From: a bacterium
GTDB taxonomy: Bacteria; Ratteibacteria; UBA8468; B48-G9; JAFGKM01
Length of the DNA: 23,553 bases
Direction of reading: 5' to 3'
Assembly: GCA_035371905.1 (NCBI GenBank)
Contig: DAORXQ010000021.1
Coordinates: 1 to 23,553, forward strand
Position numbers and translations under genes: made by a program. The notes below the pieces were generated by a model. The model saw nothing but the letters and a program-made list of their open reading frames with translations, did not search any database and was not told the DNA's origin. Positions 16,335 to 22,971 of this stretch are shown piece by piece (positions within the stretch are counted from its first letter, which is position 1; the number at the start of each line of letters is the position of its first letter).

Positions 16335-17450
16335 ATGAAAAAAATTATAATTAACAATGACAAAAGGCAATGGCATAATTTTCCGTTAAAAGTTGAACAC
16401 AGCGATGATAATTTAATATTAGTTTCAAAAGGAAGAAAATTTTTTGCACAGATAGATGAAGAACACAATAAAAAATATTTGATTTTCCTTCCAGGAGAAA
16501 TAGAAAAAGGAGTTGAAATAGAATTTAATATTGAAAAAATAGATTCCTTACCCGAAATTGTAAAGATTAACGATGATAAGAATGGCAAAGTTAATGTTTT
16601 TATAAATGAAACACTATTTACCACATATAATTATTCTCAAGAAAATGCAAGACCATTTTTAAATCCAGTTATCGGTCCAAAAGGAAAACAAATGGTAAGA
16701 AAACCCGCAAGCCAAGGAAATCCAGAGAAATTTGACCATATTCATCACAGAGGAATATGGGTTGCTCATGGAGATGTAAATGGAACTGATAACTGGTCTG
16801 AAATGGAAGGACATGGAAAAACAGTTCATAAAAAATTTCTAAAATTGGTAAGTGGACCTGTTTTTGGAATTATTCATTCTCTTAATGACTGGGTTGATAA
16901 TAAAGGGAGAAAAATACTTGAAGAGGAGAGAATTATAAAAATATATAATTTGCCACCTGAAAGTAGAATAATTGACCATATTATAATTTTAAGAGCCACT
17001 GAAACAGAAGTTGTTTTTAAAGATACAAAAGAAAGTGGACTATTGAGTATAAGAGTAAATCCGGAAATGGAAGGAAGACATAAAGGAATTATAAAAAATT
17101 CTTATGGAGGGACAGGAGAGATTGAATGCTGGGGAAAAAGGTCTTTCTGGGTAGATTATTCAGGAGAAATAGAAGGAATTAAATGTGGAATTTCTGTCTT
17201 TGACTGGCCAGATAATTTAAGATATCCAACTTACTGGCATGTAAGAGATTATGGTCTATTTTCAGCAAATTTCTTTGGACTTTCAGACTTTTATGAAAAC
17301 AAAAAAATTTCAGGAACATATATTTTACCCTATGGAGAAGAATTAAAACTTTTTTACAGAATTTACATACATTCTGGTAATTGTGAAGAAAGTAATATTG
17401 GAGAAAAATATTTAAATTTCCTCTATCCGCCACGGGTAGAAATAAAATGA
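16335..17450 (+). CDS. DUF6807-like protein (often mislabelled PmoA)
   Basis: A 371-residue protein that I match to the DUF6807 family, often annotated as methane oxygenase PmoA without real similarity to the membrane monooxygenase. It has no membrane helices, unlike true PmoA. The marked feature is a His-rich stretch, FDHIHHRGIWVAHGD, with His135, His137, His138 and His145, followed by NWSEMEGHG (His160); this may be a metal or sugar site. Later blocks such as GLLSIRVNPEMEG and GGTGEIECWGKRSFWVDYSG look like a beta-rich, carbohydrate-binding-type fold. A strong AAAGGAGGAG precedes the start. The gene lies between dehydrogenase and UroD-like genes, so a carbohydrate role is inferred. Biochemical function is unknown to me. 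Confidence 0.75.
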   Translation: MKKIIINNDKRQWHNFPLKVEHSDDNLILVSKGRKFFAQIDEEHNKKYLIFLPGEIEKGVEIEFNIEKIDSLPEIVKINDDKNGKVNVFINETLFTTYNYSQENARPFLNPVIGPKGKQMVRKPASQGNPEKFDHIHHRGIWVAHGDVNGTDNWSEMEGHGKTVHKKFLKLVSGPVFGIIHSLNDWVDNKGRKILEEERIIKIYNLPPESRIIDHIIILRATETEVVFKDTKESGLLSIRVNPEMEGRHKGIIKNSYGGTGEIECWGKRSFWVDYSGEIEGIKCGISVFDWPDNLRYPTYWHVRDYGLFSANFFGLSDFYENKKISGTYILPYGEELKLFYRIYIHSGNCEESNIGEKYLNFLYPPRVEIK

Positions 17451-18511
17451 GTGTAAAGGAAAGAATTTTAAACACTTTCAACCACTGCAAAATAGATAGA
17501 ATATCATTTTTAACCTATCCTTTTTTAATTCCTCATGGAGAAATTGAAAGATTACTAAGAAATAATGGTTTTGGATACTGGTGGATAACCTCTCCTTTAA
17601 TTATAAAAAATGAAAAAATAGAGAGAGTAACAACTAACTTTTATAAGAACGGAAAAGAATTTATAAAAGTCAGTTTGAAATGTAAACATGGAGAGATTTT
17701 TGAAATTTGGGAAACTGGCGGAGGATATGGTACTTCCCTGAGAAAAAAATTTTTTATAGAAAGAGAAGAAGATTATTATATATTTGAAGAAATTGCAAAA
17801 ACAGAAAAAATTGATGTGGATAAAGAACTCTACAAAAACATAGAAAAAAATCTCGGAAATGATGGAATTTTAGTTTCATGGCTTCCAAAAACACCTTTTC
17901 AATCAATACTTTATGAACTTATAGGTCCTGAAAATTATGCCTTTCACCTTTTTGACTACCAGAATTTGTTTTTAAATTTATATGAATTTTTATTTAAAAG
18001 ATATTTAAAAAAATGTGAAATTCTATCTGAAACGGAATTTGAATTTTTTGAAATTGCAGATAATATTACATCTGAAATGATAGGACTGGAAAGATTCAAA
18101 AAGTTTATATTACCTGTATATGAAAAGGTATGTGAAATCTTTCATTATAAAAATAAAAAAATTGGTTCTCATATGGATGGAAATTTAAAAATTTTAGTAG
18201 AAGAAATTCATAAAACAAAACTTGATTTTATTGATGCTTTTACTCCATATCCGGATACAGATTTAACTTTAAAAGAAGCAAAAGAAAAATGGAAAGAAAA
18301 AATTATTATAATAAATTACCCATCATCCGTTCATATAAGAAAAGAGGAAGAAATTAAGAAAATTACACAGATATTGATTGAAGAAGCATATCCAGGAGAT
18401 AACTTTATCATAAATCTTACAGAAAATATCCCATCTGAACACTGGCAGAAAAGTTTAAAAATTATAAACGAAACACTTATAGAATATGGAGAAGTTCCAA
18501 AAGGAGGATAA
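17447..18511 (+). CDS. uroporphyrinogen-decarboxylase-like family protein
   Basis: A 354-residue protein with the outline of the UroD/MtaA-like TIM-barrel superfamily: KERILNTFNHCKIDRI at the N-terminus, YELIGPENYAFHLFDY mid-protein, and SHMDGN (241-246) leading to LDFIDAFTPYPDTDLTLKEA. In corrinoid methyltransferases of this superfamily a zinc-binding H-x-C-G occurs at the corresponding place; here it is His-Met-Asp-Gly, so the Cys is absent. The arginines expected for true haem-pathway UroD were not recognised. Real porphyrin chemistry is therefore unlikely. Related proteins turn up in sugar-use clusters of uncultured and PVC bacteria without known role. The ATG overlaps the DUF6807 stop, and the end supplies the ribosome-binding site of the xylulokinase gene. 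Confidence 0.7.
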   Translation: MSVKERILNTFNHCKIDRISFLTYPFLIPHGEIERLLRNNGFGYWWITSPLIIKNEKIERVTTNFYKNGKEFIKVSLKCKHGEIFEIWETGGGYGTSLRKKFFIEREEDYYIFEEIAKTEKIDVDKELYKNIEKNLGNDGILVSWLPKTPFQSILYELIGPENYAFHLFDYQNLFLNLYEFLFKRYLKKCEILSETEFEFFEIADNITSEMIGLERFKKFILPVYEKVCEIFHYKNKKIGSHMDGNLKILVEEIHKTKLDFIDAFTPYPDTDLTLKEAKEKWKEKIIIINYPSSVHIRKEEEIKKITQILIEEAYPGDNFIINLTENIPSEHWQKSLKIINETLIEYGEVPKGG

Positions 18512-18513
18512 AA

Positions 18514-20043
18514 ATGGAATATTTAATGGGTATAGACATAGGAACAACTGGAGTAAAAATTGTTGTTATTGATATAGAAGGGAATTTAAAAGGTACTCAT
18601 ACAGTTGAATATCCTTTAATTACTCCTAGACCTGGATGGGCAGAACAAAATCCAAATGATTGGTGGAATGCAACAATAAAATGTATAAAAGAGATTATTG
18701 AAAAATTAAAAATTAAAGGAGAGGAGATTAAAGGAATTGGTTTAACAGGTCAGATGCATGGTTCTGTATTCCTTGATATAAATTACAATGTTATTTATCC
18801 TGCAATTTTGTGGTGTGACCAGAGAACATATGAAGAATGTAATGATATAAATGAAATTGTTGGAAAAGATAGAATTTTTGAAATAACCTGCAATCCTGTT
18901 TTAACAGGTTTTCAAGCACCTAAAATTTTATGGTTAAGAAAAAATAAGCCAGAAATTTATAAAAAGGTAAGAAAGATATTGCTTCCAAAGGATTATATAA
19001 GATTTTGTTTGATAAGTGAGTTTGCAACCGATGTTTCAGATGCTTCTGGAACATCTCTTTTTGATGTTAGAAATAGAAAATGGTCAGAAGAAATACTTGA
19101 AAAATTAAATATCCCAGAAGATTTTTTACCCAAAGTATATGAAGGAACAGAAATTACTGGATATATTAAAAAAGATGTGGCAAAATTAACAGGACTTTTT
19201 GAAAAAACACCTGTAATTGCAGGTGGTGGAGACCAGGCGGCAGGTGGAGTTGGAAATGGAATTGTAGAAGAGGGAAATGTTTCTGTCACAATAGGAACAA
19301 GTGGAGTTGTATTTGCACATTCAGAAAAAGTTATTGTTGACCCTAAGGGAAGATTACATACATTCTGTCATGCTGTTCCTGGAAAATGGCATTTGATGGG
19401 AGTTATGCTTTCTGCAGGTGGCTCTTTTAGATGGCTAAGAGATAATCTATGTGAGGAAGAAAAAAAGGAAGGAAAAAGAAAAAAGAAAGACCCTTATGAA
19501 ATAATGACTGAAAAAGCAAAAAGTATTCCTATTGGTTCTGAAGGACTTATATTTTTACCATATTTAACAGGAGAAAGATGTCCATATCCGGACCCAAATG
19601 CAAGAGGCGTATTCTTCGGACTTTCTTTAAAACATACAAAGGCGCACATAATAAGAAGTGTAATGGAAGGAATAACTTTTGGATTGAGAGATTCTATAGA
19701 AATAATGAAAGAAATAAATCTACCCCTTGGTGAAAAATTTATAGCAAGCGGTGGAGGTGGAAAAAGTGATTTCTGGTGTCAGATGATAGCGGATATATTT
19801 GGAAAAAATATCGTAAGATTAACTTCTCAGGAAGGAGCACCTTTTGGAGCAGCAATTTTAGCAGGAGTCGGTACTGGAATATATAAGAATGTAAAAAGCG
19901 CCTGTAAAACTATACTGAAAGAGAAGGATTTATTCAGGTTTGAAACAAATAATTTTAAAACATATGAGAAATTTTACAGAATTTATAAAGAACTCTATCA
20001 GAAACTCAAAAATTCTTTTGACAATTTAGCAAAAATTTTATAA
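18514..20043 (+). CDS. xylB: xylulokinase (FGGY carbohydrate kinase)
   Basis: A 509-residue FGGY-family kinase of normal length. It shows the N-terminal phosphate loop GIDIGTTGVKIVVID (6-20), the xylulokinase sugar-binding GQMHG (79-83), ILWCDQR, the catalytic Asp240 in AGGGDQAAGGVGNG, and the C-terminal ASGGGGKSDFWCQMIAD and GAPFGAAILAG ADP-binding signatures. It should phosphorylate D-xylulose or a related ketose in the cytoplasm, feeding the pentose-phosphate route. AAGGAGG lies in the end of the previous gene, two bases separate the frames. Given its neighbours, the true ketose might be a product of the upstream isomerase; xylose isomerase itself is not in the window. Confidence 0.88.
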   Translation: MEYLMGIDIGTTGVKIVVIDIEGNLKGTHTVEYPLITPRPGWAEQNPNDWWNATIKCIKEIIEKLKIKGEEIKGIGLTGQMHGSVFLDINYNVIYPAILWCDQRTYEECNDINEIVGKDRIFEITCNPVLTGFQAPKILWLRKNKPEIYKKVRKILLPKDYIRFCLISEFATDVSDASGTSLFDVRNRKWSEEILEKLNIPEDFLPKVYEGTEITGYIKKDVAKLTGLFEKTPVIAGGGDQAAGGVGNGIVEEGNVSVTIGTSGVVFAHSEKVIVDPKGRLHTFCHAVPGKWHLMGVMLSAGGSFRWLRDNLCEEEKKEGKRKKKDPYEIMTEKAKSIPIGSEGLIFLPYLTGERCPYPDPNARGVFFGLSLKHTKAHIIRSVMEGITFGLRDSIEIMKEINLPLGEKFIASGGGGKSDFWCQMIADIFGKNIVRLTSQEGAPFGAAILAGVGTGIYKNVKSACKTILKEKDLFRFETNNFKTYEKFYRIYKELYQKLKNSFDNLAKIL

Positions 20044-20046
20044 AAT
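20018..20046 (+). promoter_or_regulatory. near-consensus sigma-70 promoter for rpsI
   Basis: A perfect TTGACA (20018-20023), a 17-base spacer and TAAAAT (20041-20046) match the housekeeping consensus at 11 of 12 positions. The promoter lies within the last codons of xylB; its -10 box contains the xylB stop codon. Transcription would begin near 20053, ahead of AAAGGAG and the rpsI ATG. It lets ribosomal-protein synthesis run independently of the sugar cluster. Confidence 0.7.
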
Positions 20047-20081
20047 ATTTTTCTTAAAATAAGAAAGGAGTGAAAATAAAA

Positions 20082-20477
20082 ATGGATAATAAACAATTAC
20101 TTATTGGAGTAGGAAGAAGAAAGAAAAGTGTTGCAGTTGTAAAAATGAAAGAAGGAGAAGGTAAAATTATTATAAATAAAAAGACACTTGAACAATATTT
20201 TCCACTTTTCTATCAACAGGAAGATGCAATAAAACCATTAATTGTAACGAACTTAAAAGGAAAATTTGATTTTGAAATAAAAGTAGAAGGTGGAGGAATA
20301 ACAGGACAAGTTGATGCAATTAAACTTGGTATTGCAAGGGCTCTTGTAAAATCTGACCCATCATTAACCCCAAAGTTGAAAGAGTATGGACTTCTAACAA
20401 GAGACCCGAGAATGAAGGAAAGAAAAAAATACGGACAGAAAGGTGCGAGAAAGAAATTCCAGTGGACCAAAAGATAA
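20082..20477 (+). CDS. rpsI: 30S ribosomal protein S9
   Basis: A 131-residue S9 of normal size. It begins GVGRRKKSVAVVKM, has the family blocks VEGGGITGQVDAIKLGIARAL and LLTRDPRMKERKKYGQKGARKKFQWTKR-like basic tail (the tail ending TKR reaches the P-site tRNA). I chose the ATG at 20082 over an in-frame GTG at 20070, because that GTG is part of the ribosome-binding site (AAAGGAG, 20064-20070). rplM, which normally precedes rpsI, is missing here. The next gene starts one base after the stop. Confidence 0.97.
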   Translation: MDNKQLLIGVGRRKKSVAVVKMKEGEGKIIINKKTLEQYFPLFYQQEDAIKPLIVTNLKGKFDFEIKVEGGGITGQVDAIKLGIARALVKSDPSLTPKLKEYGLLTRDPRMKERKKYGQKGARKKFQWTKR

Positions 20478-20478
20478 G

Positions 20479-21459
20479 ATGATAAAAAAATTAAATGTTA
20501 AAAATTTTAAATCCTTAAAAGAATTAGAAATAACCTGTAAAAGAATAAATGTATTTATTGGTGAACCAAACTCTGGAAAATCAAATATCCTTGAAAGTTT
20601 AGGGTTTTTATCTTTTTTAGGCGGATATGCTATTGAGTTAAAAAATTTTGTTAGAATGTTGCAGATAATAGATTTGTTTTATGATTTAAATATACGAGAA
20701 AAAATTTTTATTGAGTTGGATGAAAAAAAGATAATTGCTGAATACAGAAATGGTAATTTATTCTTAAATATTTCCCCTTCACCGAAAGAAAAAAATATAA
20801 ATTTAAATTTATATCCTCCTTTTACTCACCATAAAATTTCTCCAGAAGTGAAAGAAATTTTTAAAAATATTAAGTTTTTTAAATTTCTTTTTAGAGAAAA
20901 TTTTCCCTCACAACAGGCTGATTTTTTTCTGCCATCCGGAGAAAATTTATTAATTGTACTTGAAACAAACCCAGAACTGAGGAAAATAATTGGTAATATT
21001 TTATTAAACTTTAATCTTATTTTAAATTTAAAAAGATTAGAAAATAGAATCACACTTGCAAAAAGAATTGAAGAAACAATTGTAAGCGAAGTTCCATATT
21101 TTTTGCTCTCAGATACAATTCAAAGATTAATTTACTATATTAGTGCTGTTGAAACAAACGAGAATTCAGTTTTAATATTAGAAGAACCTGAAGCCCATGC
21201 TTTTCCATATTATACCAAATATCTTGCTGAAATAATTGCTGAAGACAAAAAAAATCAATATTTTATATCAACACATAACCCTTATTTTTTATCATCTATT
21301 ATTGAAAAAAGCAAAAAAGAAGATGTAAAAATCTTGATTACCTACATAGAAAAAGGTCAAACAAAAGTAAAAGAATTTGAAAATGATAAAATTGAGCATT
21401 TATTAGAATATGAGTTTGTGGATATTTTCTTTAATATAGACAAATTAATTCAAACATGA
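20479..21459 (+). CDS. SMC/RecF/OLD-like AAA ATPase
   Basis: A 326-residue ABC-type ATPase. It has IKKLNVKNFKSLKELEI at the start, Walker A GEPNSGKS (28-35), an ABC-signature-like LLSDTIQRLIYYISAV (209-224), Walker B VLILEEPEAH (231-240) and the His-switch STHNPYFL (264-271). The insert between Walker A and the signature is short, with no long coiled-coil. Such ATPases often work with a nuclease or effector encoded next door; here that is a TOPRIM-like gene overlapping by four bases. I start it at the ATG at 20479, one base after rpsI; a longer in-frame start at 20443 would only translate rpsI sequence. There is no clear ribosome-binding site. A role in phage defence is inference; DNA repair is an alternative. 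Confidence 0.83.
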   Translation: MIKKLNVKNFKSLKELEITCKRINVFIGEPNSGKSNILESLGFLSFLGGYAIELKNFVRMLQIIDLFYDLNIREKIFIELDEKKIIAEYRNGNLFLNISPSPKEKNINLNLYPPFTHHKISPEVKEIFKNIKFFKFLFRENFPSQQADFFLPSGENLLIVLETNPELRKIIGNILLNFNLILNLKRLENRITLAKRIEETIVSEVPYFLLSDTIQRLIYYISAVETNENSVLILEEPEAHAFPYYTKYLAEIIAEDKKNQYFISTHNPYFLSSIIEKSKKEDVKILITYIEKGQTKVKEFENDKIEHLLEYEFVDIFFNIDKLIQT

Positions 21460-21920
21460 TTTATGTGGAGTGCAAACCAGACAAATTGCTTGTAGAAAAA
21501 TTAGGGATAAATAAAAATTTAATTTATCATGCAGGAGGTAGCAAAGTTATTATGAGGCTATTCAAAGTAGAAAAAGGATGTGGTATTATTGATGAAGACC
21601 CTCATGCACCGAGTAAACCCAGAAAATTTATTAATAATTTTAGGTTAAAGGATGAAAAAATGGGGATTAAAATTTTTCAAGATATTGAAGGGAAAAAGAA
21701 AATCATAATGCTTTGTCCTAAATTAGAAGGATGGATTTTAAAATTAATTGAAAAATATGGTATAGATTTAGAAAATTTCGACTTACCAAATGATACAGAA
21801 ATGTTCCATAAAATAGTTAATAGTAATATTGAAAGTTATGAGAAACTTATTTTAGAATTAAAAAATAAAGAAGAATTTTTGTTTTTAAAAAACGAAATTT
21901 GTGAAATCCTTGAAAAATGA
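21456..21920 (+). CDS. small TOPRIM-like protein, putative partner of the ATPase
   Basis: A 154-residue soluble protein that I cannot place in a named family. Its first half follows the TOPRIM pattern: a strand with a lone acid (IYVECKPDKLL, Glu5), a loop with AGGSK (26-30), and a strand ending IIDEDP with Asp46 and Asp48 as a D-x-D metal site. LCPKLEGWILKLIEK (86-100, Glu91) resembles the P-x-L-E-x-W segment seen in several TOPRIM-type effectors. If so, it could bind Mg2+ and cut nucleic acid. It overlaps the ATPase gene by four bases (ATGA) and argC by four more, so it is translated with both. It is much smaller than known partners such as AriB or the OLD nuclease half. The assignment rests on motif reading only. 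Confidence 0.55.
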   Translation: MIYVECKPDKLLVEKLGINKNLIYHAGGSKVIMRLFKVEKGCGIIDEDPHAPSKPRKFINNFRLKDEKMGIKIFQDIEGKKKIIMLCPKLEGWILKLIEKYGIDLENFDLPNDTEMFHKIVNSNIESYEKLILELKNKEEFLFLKNEICEILEK

Positions 21921-22942
21921 AAAAGATAAAAGTGGGGATATTTGGAGTAAGTGGTTATGCTGGACAGAAACTTGTTGAAATACTCCTGAATCATCCCTTT
22001 GCTAAAATTACCGAATGTTATGTTGCTCCAGAGGAAGGAACTCCAAGAATTGATGAAATAAATCCAAAGTTTAAAGGAAGAATTGATTTAAAATGTAAAA
22101 ATTCACCTGATTGGAAAAGTATTGAAAAAAACTGTGATTGCATATTCCTTGCTTTACCACATATTATTTCTATGAATTTTGTTCCTGAAATTTTAAAAAT
22201 TGGAAAAATTGTTATTGATTTAAGTGCAGATTACAGATTTAAAAATATAAAAACATATGAAAAGTGGTACACAAAACATAAAACTCCTGAATTGATAGAA
22301 ATGGCTGTATATGGTCTTCCAGAAATAAATAGGGAAAAAATAAAAAATGCAAAACTTATTGCAAATCCTGGTTGTTACCCAACAAGTATAATTTTAGGAG
22401 TTCTTCCACTTATAAAAAATAATCTGATTGAAAATAAAATTATTGCAAATAGTGTAAGTGGTGTTTCAGGTGCTGGAAAATCACCCTCTCCTTCCAATAT
22501 ATTTGTTGAATGTAATGAGAATATAAAAGCATATAAAATAGGAGAACACAGACATCAACCAGAAATTGAAGAAATTTTAAATAAATTTGGTAATAAAAAT
22601 TATAAAGTTGTTTTTGTTCCTCATCTTGCTTCATATAATCAAGGAATTTTATCAACAATCTATGTGGAATTGAAGGAAAAAATAAGTTCTGAAGATATTC
22701 AAAATCTTTATATTGACTTTTATAAAAATGAACCATTTGTCAGGATCATGAATTATGGAGTAAGTGCCTCTGTTAAAAATGTTTTTGATACAAATTTCTG
22801 TGATATAGGGATAAAAATTGTTGATGAGAAAAATCTTGTTATAACTTCAGCAATAGATAATCTTGTAAAAGGTGCAAGTGGTCAGGCAGTCCAGAATATG
22901 AATATTATTTTTGGTTTTAAAGAGACAATTCCATTCATTTAA
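21917..22942 (+). CDS. argC: N-acetyl-gamma-glutamyl-phosphate reductase
   Basis: A 341-residue ArgC, which reduces N-acetylglutamyl phosphate to the semialdehyde with NADPH in arginine synthesis. It has the Rossmann loop GVSGYAG (10-16), the catalytic Cys153 in ANPGCYPT, SGVSGAGKSPS, and the active-site histidine in GEHRHQPEI (209-217). FVPHLASYNQGILSTIYV and the C-terminal NLVKGASGQAVQNMN are also standard. Length is normal. It starts in an ATGA overlap with the TOPRIM-like gene. No other arg genes appear before the window ends. Confidence 0.97.
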   Translation: MKKIKVGIFGVSGYAGQKLVEILLNHPFAKITECYVAPEEGTPRIDEINPKFKGRIDLKCKNSPDWKSIEKNCDCIFLALPHIISMNFVPEILKIGKIVIDLSADYRFKNIKTYEKWYTKHKTPELIEMAVYGLPEINREKIKNAKLIANPGCYPTSIILGVLPLIKNNLIENKIIANSVSGVSGAGKSPSPSNIFVECNENIKAYKIGEHRHQPEIEEILNKFGNKNYKVVFVPHLASYNQGILSTIYVELKEKISSEDIQNLYIDFYKNEPFVRIMNYGVSASVKNVFDTNFCDIGIKIVDEKNLVITSAIDNLVKGASGQAVQNMNIIFGFKETIPFI

Positions 22943-22946
22943 CCCC

Positions 22947-22963
22947 AATTTTATGGTAAAATT
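22947..22963 (+). promoter_or_regulatory. AT-only inverted repeat with a possible -10 box before the methyltransferase
   Basis: AATTTTA-TGG-TAAAATT is a perfect 7-base inverted repeat in the 29-base gap after argC, followed by a few T residues. Its right arm contains TAAAAT (22957-22962), a plausible -10 box ten bases before the ATG at 22972. No good -35 box was found. It could be a weak terminator, an operator, or chance in A+T-rich DNA. Confidence 0.3.
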
Positions 22964-22971
22964 TTTATGAG

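Noticed and set aside
16335..17450. Particulate methane monooxygenase subunit PmoA
   Set aside because: The protein has no membrane helices and lies among sugar genes; the name is a known mislabel of the DUF6807 family.
20070..20081. GTG start for rpsI
   Set aside because: The G of this GTG belongs to the ribosome-binding site AAAGGAG; the ATG at 20082 follows it.
20443..20478. Upstream start for the ATPase within rpsI
   Set aside because: The twelve extra residues are translated from the S9 tail in another frame; the ATG at 20479 begins the usual IKKLNVKNFKS pattern.
22947..22966. Intrinsic terminator after argC
   Set aside because: The stem is all A-T with a three-base loop and a short T run, so it is too weak to call a terminator; listed only as a low-confidence regulatory repeat.
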